From Cellvibrionaceae bacterium (GTDB lineage: Bacteria > Pseudomonadota > Gammaproteobacteria > Pseudomonadales > Cellvibrionaceae), in NCBI GenBank assembly GCA_021151695.1, contig JAGKWU010000017.1, positions 1 to 64,000 of the forward strand: a DNA stretch of 64,000 bases, in the 5' to 3' direction. The translations under genes were made by a program, and so were the position numbers. Below, one piece after another: positions 17,048 through 25,968 of the stretch (positions are counted from its first letter, which is position 1; every line of letters begins with the position of its first letter). The notes below the pieces were generated by a model, which had not been told where the DNA came from, did not search any database, and worked only from the letters and a program-made list of their open reading frames with translations.

Positions 17048-18739
17048 CTATTTTTCTTCCCCGGGAATACTCGCACACACAAGATTGCGGCCGCGATGTT
17101 TGGCACGATAGAGGGCCTCATCGGCCATCTTTATTTGTTCCATAAAATTTTTCATGGTTTGGTTGTCTGCAATACCCGCGCTAAAGCTCACGTTAAAAAT
17201 GATTTCTTCTTCCTTAAAGTTAATGGCATTAAATGCTTTGCGCAGGTTGTTAATCAATTTGCCTGCATCATTTACATTGATGTCGGGCATCACCAACATA
17301 AATTCCTCGCCACCAAAGCGGCCCAAGTAATCTGTACTGCGCAACCTCTGCTCAAGCAGTTGCGCCAGAGCTTTGATAACGCGATCACCGGTCAGGTGGC
17401 CGTAGTTGTCATTGATGGATTTAAATCTGTCTATGTCAATCATGGCAATCGTGAAGTGGCTCTGATTGCGCTGGCATTGGGAGAATACGCGCTCGGCCGC
17501 CAATTGAATTTGCGCATGGTTAAGCAAACCGGTGAGGCTATCCTGATACATCATGGAGGTTAGTATCTTGGCTCTTTCTACGCGGCTTTTTACCTGGCGA
17601 ACCAATTCAGTGGGCGGCATGCCTTTGGAGAGCAAATCATCGGAACCGACTTCAAGCAAACTGGTTTTGCGTTCAGGTGCGGCGTCTGCCGATAAAAATA
17701 AAATGGGGATAGATTGATATTGCTCGTACTGCCGAATGACTGCCGCCAGTTCATCACCGCTACAATCTGGCATGTTCAAGTCCAGTAATAATAGATCTGG
17801 AATGTGAGCCTCCATGAGCTGTAAGGCATTCAATGGGTTATTTTCAATAGTGACTTTCATGCCCACTTCCTGAAGTATGTGGGCATAAAATTTCGCCACC
17901 GCTTCCTGATCATCTATGATGAGTATGTGAGCTGGCTTATCGATATTTAGATTAAGTGCATTGCGGATATTGCCCACCAGTGAGGGGACATCGGCTGGCT
18001 TGAGGATATAGGCTTGCACCCCGGCGCGAACAGAGGCAAGTCTGCTGTGGAAATCTTCGTGACCAGAGAGAATAAAAACTTTGATACCCATATTCACGAT
18101 AGAGCGCGCTATGGTGAAAATTTTTTCCTGGCTAATGTCTGGCATCATTAAATCCAGGATAACCAGGCTGGGCTTATTCTGGTGTATAGCATCCAGCAAA
18201 AGCGGCATGGTGCGAAAATGCTTGGATTTGAAGCCGTAGCTGATCAGGTTCTGGATTAATAACTCGGGAGCTGCCAGCTCGTCGTCAAGATAATAAATCA
18301 GTATGTCATGGGCTACAGTGCCAGATTGGCGGGCATCCGAGAGCTGCTGTGCGAGATTGCCGAGCGCGCGGTCGCGTTGATTGGGATCGGCTTTTTTATG
18401 TGGATTTAAAATGCGGAACAACTTTTGTATTTGATGATTGACGTCTTCGCACAGTTGTTGGTCCGGTGTGAAGCCAGAGTCTTTAATATCGACCAAAGGC
18501 TTCAGGAGCATTTCCAGTTCGCGCGCGCTGGTGCTCAGTGTGGTGAAGCCAAAGGTGCCGCTGGTGCCTATAAGGCTATGGACATTGCGATGCAATACCA
18601 ATATGCGCTCTGGCAGCCATTCGTCGCACAGCAGCCGCCAGTCGGCTTCTATGTTGCTGAGCTTGCCGGGTAACTGATCTGCATAATCTTTTTTTAGCTT
18701 TTCCAGATGCAGTTCAAAACTACTTTTTTCTTGAGTCAT
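17048..18739 (-). CDS. Hpt-REC-REC-GGDEF diguanylate cyclase
   Basis: A 563-residue signalling protein predicted to make cyclic di-GMP. An N-terminal Hpt-like domain has His54 in VHSLIGTSG, where the lysine usual two residues after this His-x is replaced by Ile. Receiver 1 (about 152-262) has its aspartate in VILDLMMPD. Receiver 2 (about 270-390) has it in LLLLDLNMPD with lysine in LLSKGMPP. The GGDEF domain carries an intact GGEEF active site at 476-480 and an RSTD inhibitory I-site five residues before it. It is the last gene of a minus-strand operon with two histidine kinases, 20 bases after the preceding stop, so those kinases are its likely phosphodonors. Confidence 0.93.
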   Translation of the reverse strand: MTQEKSSFELHLEKLKKDYADQLPGKLSNIEADWRLLCDEWLPERILVLHRNVHSLIGTSGTFGFTTLSTSARELEMLLKPLVDIKDSGFTPDQQLCEDVNHQIQKLFRILNPHKKADPNQRDRALGNLAQQLSDARQSGTVAHDILIYYLDDELAAPELLIQNLISYGFKSKHFRTMPLLLDAIHQNKPSLVILDLMMPDISQEKIFTIARSIVNMGIKVFILSGHEDFHSRLASVRAGVQAYILKPADVPSLVGNIRNALNLNIDKPAHILIIDDQEAVAKFYAHILQEVGMKVTIENNPLNALQLMEAHIPDLLLLDLNMPDCSGDELAAVIRQYEQYQSIPILFLSADAAPERKTSLLEVGSDDLLSKGMPPTELVRQVKSRVERAKILTSMMYQDSLTGLLNHAQIQLAAERVFSQCQRNQSHFTIAMIDIDRFKSINDNYGHLTGDRVIKALAQLLEQRLRSTDYLGRFGGEEFMLVMPDINVNDAGKLINNLRKAFNAINFKEEEIIFNVSFSAGIADNQTMKNFMEQIKMADEALYRAKHRGRNLVCASIPGEEK

Positions 18740-18759
18740 GTTTGCTGCTTGCCATGAGT

Positions 18760-21030
18760 TCAGGGAAGTGTGGAGTTAATTTTGGCCAGTGGCAATTCGA
18801 TGTAAAAACAGCTGCCTTGCCCGGGGCTACTGGTAAAACCTATATTGCCGCCCATTTTTTCTACCAGTTCGCGGCTGATGGTCAGGCCCAGGCCGCTGCC
18901 ATCTTTTGTCCGGGTACTGCTACTATCGGCCTGGGAGAAACTGTTAAATATTTGCGCCTTGAACTCGTTGGGGATCCCGGCGCCGTGATCTGTCACCGAA
19001 AATCTTACCCAGCGGGTTTTCCGTGTAATTGCTATATCGACAGAACTGTGCGCCGGTGAAAACTTGGCGGCGTTACTCAACAGGTGTCCCAATACCTGTA
19101 GCGCGCGTGTTATATCCGCGTGAAAGAGCGTGTGTTCTTCCACCTGGGTAATACGAAAAGTTATCTGGTACTTCTCGGCATAATATTTGTTGGCATCTAT
19201 AGCGCGCTGCATAGTGGCCAGGGCATCGTAATTGTCGAGATTAAATTCCATTTGATTGGCGAGCAGCTTGTCCATGTCCAACAAGTCGCTGATCAGGCTT
19301 TGCAGGCGCAGGCTGTTTTGCTTGGCGATTTGTATCAAGCTGTTTGCCTTGTCCGGTATTTTTCCAACTGAGCCACTTTCAATAATAGCGAGTGATGCGG
19401 CTATTGAAGTTAACGGCGTTCGCAGTTCGTGGCTTACGGTGGCGATAAATTCATTTTTTAGTTTTTCGGTATGCTTGCGCTCGCTGATATCGCGGATAAC
19501 GCCTATATAGCTCAGGCTCCCATCGCGCACTTCTGATACAGCGACCTCAATGGGAAACTCCTTGCCATTGCGGCGCAGCCCCAAAAGTTCGCGCTCGGTT
19601 CCCACCAGCTCGCGCAGGCTTGTAAAATTAAATTGCTGTACATATTCGTCGTGCTTGGTGCCGTAGCGCTCGGGCATAAGTTTGCTGATACTCGCGCCCA
19701 GAATTTGCTCGCTGCGATAGCCAAACATAATTTCGGCCGCGTGATTAAATGACATAATTTCACCGCGGTCGTTGATGCTGATGATTGCGTCAAAGGCCTC
19801 ATCCAAAATGGCCTGAGTGTGCTTCGCCTGGCGGCGAAGCATTTCTTCATCCTGTTTGTGCTGTTGTTGCAAGCGCAGCGCAACAACGAACTGCGAAATT
19901 AAATCCAGCACCGGTTTAAGTTGGTCAGGATACTCCTCGCTGTAGCCACCACTTTTATTCGCCAGGCCAAGCATGGCCACTTGGGTGGCGCCGCTAAAAA
20001 TGGGTATACCTAAAAAAGCATTGAGTGGCGGGTGGCCTTTGGGTGTGCCCGCTGCCCGCATATCATAAGTCGGCGTGTTGCTGACAATAGGGCGGCCGCT
20101 CAGTAACGCCGAGCCAAACAGCGTATTGAGGTTGGTAAACTCCATGCCGCCGCTATTCATTTTGGAGTAGCTGGCTTTGCTCGACTTGTCCCACGAAATA
20201 TCAGTGAGCGCCAGCATACGCAAATAGGGCTGGTGTGATGCGTTGTAATGAACTTCACCGATGAAGCCAAATTCACTGCCGGTAAAATCGTTAAGATCTA
20301 CCAGCAGCGCTTCAAATTTTTTGCGTTGATCTGTCTCGCTAATAAAACGCGACTGCGCTGCGCTGACAATATGGCTGAGCTGTTGTTGACGCAGGCGTTC
20401 ATGGCCCCATTCAATCAGGCGAGCGTTTTTTCGATAGTTGGTTTCGAGTTGCTTGCCAGCGCGGCTGGCCGAAGAGAGCACAAATAAAATAAATGAAACG
20501 GCCATGATAGTCATGGGTACCGCTATGGGGCCGTGTTCAAAATGAAGGCGAATGCAGAGCGGCACTATGGCGAATATGACAAAACCAACAGCGGAAAGTT
20601 TGTCGATGACCAGTGTAGTAAGCGAACCACTGGCGACACCTGCCAACGCAAACGCCAGCAATGCTTGATAAGTAGGATTGAAGTTCGCAAATAAAAAGTA
20701 GGCGGAACAGCCCCAGAAAATTCCGGCGAGCCAGGTGCCCAGGCGGAAGGTGGTAAGCCAGTATTGCGCCTTGATGGTCTGGCGTGTGTTGCGCCAGAAA
20801 AACCAGTTGGCAATGCGCAAACAAATGGCGCACAGCATGAGGATATTCCACAGAATGACCTCGCCGTGGCCCACCACATCCCAATGGGAAATGCTCAGGA
20901 TTAAATCGATCAGGATAGTGGCGGCAATAGAAAGGGGAATGCTGCGATAAAGCACGCGGACCTGTTCTTCTTCCAGGCTATCTTGCTCTATATCGAGCGA
21001 ATCCGGTTCTGGTGCTTTGAGTTTATCCAT
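18760..21030 (-). CDS. Membrane hybrid-input histidine kinase (multi-TM, GAF, PAS)
   Basis: A 756-residue sensor kinase. About six membrane helices fill residues 30-185 in a MASE-like arrangement, followed by a GAF domain (about 215-375), a PAS domain (about 385-505), HisKA with phospho-acceptor His534 in VSHELRTPL, and a HATPase domain with the GSGLGLTISRELV box. The start overlaps the stop of the upstream kinase by 8 bases, so the two are translationally coupled. It probably phosphorylates the receiver-diguanylate cyclase encoded next. No receiver is attached. The signal is unknown. Confidence 0.92.
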   Translation of the reverse strand: MDKLKAPEPDSLDIEQDSLEEEQVRVLYRSIPLSIAATILIDLILSISHWDVVGHGEVILWNILMLCAICLRIANWFFWRNTRQTIKAQYWLTTFRLGTWLAGIFWGCSAYFLFANFNPTYQALLAFALAGVASGSLTTLVIDKLSAVGFVIFAIVPLCIRLHFEHGPIAVPMTIMAVSFILFVLSSASRAGKQLETNYRKNARLIEWGHERLRQQQLSHIVSAAQSRFISETDQRKKFEALLVDLNDFTGSEFGFIGEVHYNASHQPYLRMLALTDISWDKSSKASYSKMNSGGMEFTNLNTLFGSALLSGRPIVSNTPTYDMRAAGTPKGHPPLNAFLGIPIFSGATQVAMLGLANKSGGYSEEYPDQLKPVLDLISQFVVALRLQQQHKQDEEMLRRQAKHTQAILDEAFDAIISINDRGEIMSFNHAAEIMFGYRSEQILGASISKLMPERYGTKHDEYVQQFNFTSLRELVGTERELLGLRRNGKEFPIEVAVSEVRDGSLSYIGVIRDISERKHTEKLKNEFIATVSHELRTPLTSIAASLAIIESGSVGKIPDKANSLIQIAKQNSLRLQSLISDLLDMDKLLANQMEFNLDNYDALATMQRAIDANKYYAEKYQITFRITQVEEHTLFHADITRALQVLGHLLSNAAKFSPAHSSVDIAITRKTRWVRFSVTDHGAGIPNEFKAQIFNSFSQADSSSTRTKDGSGLGLTISRELVEKMGGNIGFTSSPGQGSCFYIELPLAKINSTLP

Positions 21031-23359
21031 TTGCTGCCACTGTGGGTTCCGCTATTGGCAAATCAATAAAAAAACAGCTGCCTTTGCCTTCTTCCGACTT
21101 GAGGCCAATGTTGCCCTGCATGGCTTCGATTAATTGTTTGGCGATAGCCAGTCCCAGGCCAGTGCCGCCTTTCTGGCGCGTGTTGGAGCTGTCTACCTGG
21201 TAAAACTTTTGGAACAGGTTGTCTTGCATGTCCTTGGGAATACCTATACCTGTGTCGGTTACTGCGATCCGCACCCGGTTATTGTCCCGGTTTATGGTGA
21301 CGCTAATGCTTGTATCCGGCGCGGAAAATTTAGCCGCATTGGAAATAAGATTGGCCAGGATTTGTTGAAACCTGTGACGATCGACATTTACCCTGAGCTG
21401 CTCATCTCCTGCGTGGAGTTCAATGCGTACCCGGTGCTGGGCGGCATAGGCGGTGTTTTGCTCTATGGATTCAAGCACCAGAGGGTAAAGTGCCTGAATT
21501 TTAAAATCAAATTGCATTTTGCCGGCGAGCAATTTGTCCATATCAAGCAGATCGTCGATCAGGCGAGCCAGCTTTTGGCCATTTTGATCGGCAATCCTGA
21601 TCGCTTTGGCGGCCTGCTCAGGTTTGTCGCCCAAAGCTCCTCCGGCTAGCAGACGCAGCGTTCCCAGCACCGCCGTGAGCGGTGTGCGCAGCTCATGGCT
21701 AATGATGGAGACAAATTCGTTTTTCATTCGCTCCAGTCGCTTGTGCTCGCTGATGTCGCGCACCAGCACGATAAATAATTTTTCCTGTTTACGAATAATA
21801 GACGAGAGTTGCAGCTCCAGTGGAAACTCCCGACCATCGGCTTTGGTGCCGCGCATTTCGTGATGGGACTTGCCTTGGGTTTCAGCGTGCTCGCTCAGGT
21901 ATTTGATGCGGGCCATGACATCTTCGCCTGTGTCTGTCACAAACTGGCGGAGTGGCAAATACTGTAGCTGGCGCAGGTCACAATCAAAAATCTGGCCGGC
22001 TGCAGGGTTTGCAAGGCAAATAGTGCCAGACTTGTCGACAATCAAAATGCCGTCCATTACCCCGTTGAATATTGCCTGGTTGTATTGCGCCTCTTCTTGC
22101 AGTAAGTGCTCAAAGGCAACCCGTTGGCTGATATCGCTTATCTGCAAAATCCATTCGCTATCAGAGCGATTCTGTGTGGGGGCCAGGCTCAGGAGTGTAT
22201 GAAGCAGCTGGCCATTTTTGTGTAGCAGCAAAGTCTCATATTGATTTCCACTCACCGCATCGCGCTTGAGAATACTTTCACGAAGGCGTTCGCGCTGGTC
22301 CGACGCGGTTAAATCGAAAAAATTATGCTGTTGTAGTTCGCTGCGACTATAGCCCAGGGTTTGGCTCAGGCTATTGTTAAAGTCCAATAACTCGCCGGTG
22401 GGAGCTATTAACGCGATTCCCTGGGGGGCGCTGTTAAATGCCTGGGTAAATCTATATTTACTTTCATCCAGTTCCTGGCTGGTGGCTTGCTGAGTAGCGA
22501 GAGAGCGCAGCAAGTAATAAAGCATCAAGGTAGCGGCGAAGGCTATTAACCAACCGGCGAGGCGCGTGTAAAAGAAATTATTGGAACCGGGTTTAAGCGG
22601 GCTGGCCAGCAACTGCCAGTTGCGTCCTGGTACGCGCAGGTTGAGTAAATGATCGGCTTCAAACGCATCGCCAAAAATAATCTTGTGACCGTCATCCATA
22701 TCTTGAATGGCTATCTTGATGCCCAGCTGCTCGGCGCGACTATTGATGGCCGCAAACAGGTCGTCCGATTTGAGTACAGTGCTGATCAATCCCCAATAAT
22801 CTTTATCGGCGAGATATACCGGCACCCGGTAGAGCATGCCCCGGCCGCCCTGACGTAATTCCAACGGGCCCGCCAGGATGGCGCGGCGGCTGAGTATGGT
22901 TTTTTCCACGATTGGCCATTGCACCTTGTCTGTCGGATAAAAAAAGCCGAGGGCAGCTTCGTTATCTTTGAGCGGGTAGATGTATTCGATGCGATTGCCT
23001 GGCGCTATGGCGATATTGCGTATGTGAGGTGAGCGCTCTTGCAAGTGGCTGAGCCAGGGGGCTAGCTCCTGAGCAACCAATTGCCCGTTTTTTGCCTGTA
23101 TATAGGCGATAAGGCCAGATGTCAGATGCAAGGTGGAATTGAGCTCGTACTCGAAAAGGGTGCGAACCTCATTGGCGCTGTCACCCAGCTCCCGCAATTC
23201 GGTGCTTTTGGCGCTGAGTTGTTCCTGGTGAACGCTGATTTCTACGGCACTGATCAGTAATACCCATAAAACAACAGGCGCAAAGAAAATGATGCGGGTG
23301 TAGTAACGCCTGGGCCGTCGGCGGCTGACGGAGGATGATGGTTCCGCGCGTGGAGGCAT
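21023..23359 (-). CDS. Membrane histidine kinase with CHASE sensor and two PAS domains
   Basis: A 778-residue sensor kinase and first gene of the minus-strand signalling operon. Two membrane helices (about 25-45 and 270-290) bracket a periplasmic CHASE-type domain. Two PAS domains (about 300-415 and 420-545) precede HisKA with His555 in ISHELRTPL and a HATPase domain with GTGLGLAIAKQL. It shares its overall plan and its C-terminal half with the next kinase, suggesting duplication followed by exchange of sensor domains. Paired kinases feeding one regulator would integrate two inputs into c-di-GMP level (inference). Confidence 0.92.
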   Translation of the reverse strand: MPPRAEPSSSVSRRRPRRYYTRIIFFAPVVLWVLLISAVEISVHQEQLSAKSTELRELGDSANEVRTLFEYELNSTLHLTSGLIAYIQAKNGQLVAQELAPWLSHLQERSPHIRNIAIAPGNRIEYIYPLKDNEAALGFFYPTDKVQWPIVEKTILSRRAILAGPLELRQGGRGMLYRVPVYLADKDYWGLISTVLKSDDLFAAINSRAEQLGIKIAIQDMDDGHKIIFGDAFEADHLLNLRVPGRNWQLLASPLKPGSNNFFYTRLAGWLIAFAATLMLYYLLRSLATQQATSQELDESKYRFTQAFNSAPQGIALIAPTGELLDFNNSLSQTLGYSRSELQQHNFFDLTASDQRERLRESILKRDAVSGNQYETLLLHKNGQLLHTLLSLAPTQNRSDSEWILQISDISQRVAFEHLLQEEAQYNQAIFNGVMDGILIVDKSGTICLANPAAGQIFDCDLRQLQYLPLRQFVTDTGEDVMARIKYLSEHAETQGKSHHEMRGTKADGREFPLELQLSSIIRKQEKLFIVLVRDISEHKRLERMKNEFVSIISHELRTPLTAVLGTLRLLAGGALGDKPEQAAKAIRIADQNGQKLARLIDDLLDMDKLLAGKMQFDFKIQALYPLVLESIEQNTAYAAQHRVRIELHAGDEQLRVNVDRHRFQQILANLISNAAKFSAPDTSISVTINRDNNRVRIAVTDTGIGIPKDMQDNLFQKFYQVDSSNTRQKGGTGLGLAIAKQLIEAMQGNIGLKSEEGKGSCFFIDLPIAEPTVAANG

Positions 23360-23537
23360 CGCTTGCTGAATCCTGATCCGGTTGTGCTGACACCTGTTTG
23401 CTCCAGGCGCGACCTGCGTTATGTGATTGTTTTTGCAGTATAGACGAGGATTTGCGAGGGGTTAGCCGGGCTGAAACCGGAAGCGGCGAAGGGGCATAAA
23501 TATGCGCTGGCGCATCCCTGCGGCCAGTGTTTGGTCA

Positions 23538-24167
23538 TTAGTAGAGGCGATATTGCTCGGGGATCTGCTCGATATTATCGATAGGGGCTGCAAGCTTGTG
23601 CAGGATGCCGTCGTGAATATCGTAGATCCAGCCGTGGATGCTCAGCTCCTGGCCGCGCGCCCAGGCGTTCTGGACGATATTGCAGCGCGACACATTTTCC
23701 ATCTGGGCTATAACATTCAGTTCGCACATGCGGCGCAGGCGCAAGGTTTCATCGGCAATGCCATCGACTTCTGTTTTGTTGGCATAGTAGACGTCGCGAA
23801 TATTGCGCAACCAGTAATCGATCAGGCCGAGTTTGTTGTTCTCCAGTGACGCTTTGACACCGCCGCAGCCGTAGTGGCCGGTCACCATCACGTGTTTAAC
23901 CTTGAGGAACTCCACTGCGTAGTTGAGTACGGTCAGGCAGTTGAGGTCGGTGTGAATCACCACGTTGGCCACATTGCGGTGAACGAAGAGTTCGCCGGGA
24001 GCCAGGTCTACGATCTGGTTGGCGGGCACACGGCTGTCAGAGCAGCCGATCCAGAGATACTCCGGCGCTTGTTGCTTGGCGAGGGTGGAGAAGTACTCCG
24101 GGTCTTTCTGTTTGATGTCTTCTGCCCACTTGAGATTGCTGGCAAAGAGGCTGTCGAGATCGCTCAT
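23538..24167 (-). CDS. can: Beta-class carbonic anhydrase
   Basis: Interconverts carbon dioxide and bicarbonate in the cytoplasm, supplying bicarbonate to carboxylases. The 209-residue protein shows the zinc-site motifs CSDSRVP and HYGCGG, in the form seen in Escherichia coli Can. The ATG at 24167 is chosen because the family begins MSDLDSLF and AGGAC lies upstream; in-frame starts further 5' would extend into the divergent sbcB promoter. It is transcribed divergently from sbcB. Confidence 0.95.
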   Translation of the reverse strand: MSDLDSLFASNLKWAEDIKQKDPEYFSTLAKQQAPEYLWIGCSDSRVPANQIVDLAPGELFVHRNVANVVIHTDLNCLTVLNYAVEFLKVKHVMVTGHYGCGGVKASLENNKLGLIDYWLRNIRDVYYANKTEVDGIADETLRLRRMCELNVIAQMENVSRCNIVQNAWARGQELSIHGWIYDIHDGILHKLAAPIDNIEQIPEQYRLY

Positions 24168-24279
24168 AAGAATTGTCCTGCTTTGGAAAAGTTGGCGCAG
24201 TATATATGATGGCTGGCGGTTAGTGAGCAGTAGCGCACAAAGCCTTGTCCTCAAACAGCTGGTTAGATCAAGGAATCCC

Positions 24280-25734
24280 ATGACCAACACTCTCTATTGG
24301 CACGACTATGAAACCTGGGGCGAAGTGCCGGCGCAGGATCGCCCGTCCCAGTTTGCCGGTGTACGCACCGATGAAGACCTCAACATTATCGGCGAGCCGC
24401 TGATGATCTACTGCCAGCCGGCCCCGGATTCGCTACCCAAGCCGGAGGCCTGCCTGATCACCGGTATCAGCCCCCAGCTAGCGTTGGCGCAAGGCTTGCC
24501 GGAATACCAGTTTATCGCGCGCATCCACGCCGAACTCAGCCAGCCGGGCACCTGCGGCGTGGGTTATAACAGCTTGCGCTTTGATGATGAAGTCACCCGC
24601 TATGCGCTCTACCGCAACTTTTACGATCCCTACGAACGCGAATGGCGCAACGGCAACTCCCGCTGGGATTTGATCGATGTGGTGCGCATGACCCGTGCCC
24701 TGCGACCAGAAGGTATCAACTGGCCTAACTATGATGATGGCAAACCTTGCTTCAAGCTCGAAGCGCTCACCGCCGCCAACGGCCTGGCTCACGAGGCCGC
24801 CCACGATGCGCTCTCGGATGTGAAGGCCACCATCGCCCTGGCGCGCCTGATCAAAACCCGCCAACCCAAGCTCTACGATTACGCTTGGCGCCTGCGCGAT
24901 AAGCGTTTTGCCAATAGCTTGATTGATCTCGCCAGCTGCAAGCCGCTGCTGCATATCTCTTCGCGCTTCGCGGGCGAGAACGGCAATGCGGCGTTGGTAT
25001 TGCCGCTGGCGATACATCCCACCAATAAGAACTCGGTGATTGCCTACAACCTGTCGAGCGATCCGCAGGCGCTCTTGAGTTTGTCGGTGGAGGAGTTGCG
25101 GCAGCGCTTGTACACCCGCACCGAAGACTTGCCCGAGGGGGTGGTGCGCCTGGCGCTCAAGGAAATCCACCTCAATAAAACCCCCATGTTGCTGCCGCTA
25201 AGTATGTTTGACGACGCCACAGCCGAGCGTTTGGGGATAGTGCGCGCGGATTGCGAGCGCCACTGGCAAGCATTTTTTCAACTGAGCCAGCAGGAGCAGC
25301 AGCAACTGCAGCGCAAGCTCTATGAGCTCTACAGCGAGAGCAATTTCGGCTCGCGCACAGATCCTGAGCAGATGCTCTACGAAGGCTTTTTTGAGGATGA
25401 GGATCGCAAATTGATCCAGCGGGTACGCAAGCTGTCGCCCGAACAGCTCGCCGTAGCCGAACTGTCGTTTCGCGATGCGCGCCTGCCGGAACTGTTGTTT
25501 CGCTATCGCGCACGTAACTTCCCAACTAGCCTGACGCCGACGGAGCAGCAGCGCTGGCGCGAGTTCTGCCTGCGTCGCCTGACCGACCCAAGTGCCGGTG
25601 CCAGCCTGGTGCTCAGCCAATTGCAGGAGCGAGTAGCGCAGCTGCAAGCCCAGCCCGATCTTACTCTTGAGCGCCAGCAACTGTTAAAGGTGTTGCTGGA
25701 TTACGCCGATCATCTATACAAATCATTGATTTGA
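24280..25734 (+). CDS. sbcB: Exodeoxyribonuclease I
   Basis: A 3'-5' single-strand DNA exonuclease of the DEDDh family, acting in recombination and repair. The 484-residue length is close to the usual 475. Motif I is in WHDYETWG, motif II in YNSLRFDDE and motif III in HDALSDVKATIALA. The ATG at 24280 with AAGGAA upstream fits the family N-terminus; the open frame continues 5' but overlaps the divergent carbonic anhydrase. Downstream lies an unusual long hairpin. Confidence 0.96.
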   Translation: MTNTLYWHDYETWGEVPAQDRPSQFAGVRTDEDLNIIGEPLMIYCQPAPDSLPKPEACLITGISPQLALAQGLPEYQFIARIHAELSQPGTCGVGYNSLRFDDEVTRYALYRNFYDPYEREWRNGNSRWDLIDVVRMTRALRPEGINWPNYDDGKPCFKLEALTAANGLAHEAAHDALSDVKATIALARLIKTRQPKLYDYAWRLRDKRFANSLIDLASCKPLLHISSRFAGENGNAALVLPLAIHPTNKNSVIAYNLSSDPQALLSLSVEELRQRLYTRTEDLPEGVVRLALKEIHLNKTPMLLPLSMFDDATAERLGIVRADCERHWQAFFQLSQQEQQQLQRKLYELYSESNFGSRTDPEQMLYEGFFEDEDRKLIQRVRKLSPEQLAVAELSFRDARLPELLFRYRARNFPTSLTPTEQQRWREFCLRRLTDPSAGASLVLSQLQERVAQLQAQPDLTLERQQLLKVLLDYADHLYKSLI

Positions 25735-25739
25735 TGCGG

Positions 25740-25776
25740 ATTGGCAGAAACCATTCAGTTATGGATTTCTGCCAAT
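25740..25776. repeat. Long inverted repeat after sbcB
   Basis: A 15-bp stem with a single bulged T (ATTGGCAGAAA paired with TTTCTGCCAAT, plus CCAT/ATGG) around a 6-base loop, 5 bases after the sbcB stop. There is no T-run, so it may be a Rho-dependent 3' end, an mRNA stabiliser or a protein site. Confidence 0.65.
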
Positions 25777-25808
25777 CAAGCGCTAAACAGACTATGCTTT
25801 TGTAAATG

Positions 25809-25818
25809 TAACCGGTTA
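25809..25818. promoter_or_regulatory. Palindrome TAACCGGTTA, possible operator
   Basis: A perfect 10-bp palindrome with a central CG, 150 bases before the chemoreceptor ATG. A central CpG in an AACCGGTT core is typical of LacI-family operators, but only one copy was seen. Confidence 0.3.
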
Positions 25819-25968
25819 ACATGTCTGCCCTGTCGGGAATTGGCGCATTTTTAATTATTTAGCGAAGTGAGCGATCTGCGTATGCTGTGCTATTAATTAG
25901 ATGTGCTGTGATTGCCCGGAAAAATAAACCATAACGACAAAAACCTGCAGACACCTCCCGGAGGTTTC

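Noticed and set aside
24019..24279. 87-codon N-terminal extension of exonuclease I
   Set aside because: It would overlap the divergent carbonic anhydrase coding region; the family starts at the ATG at 24280.
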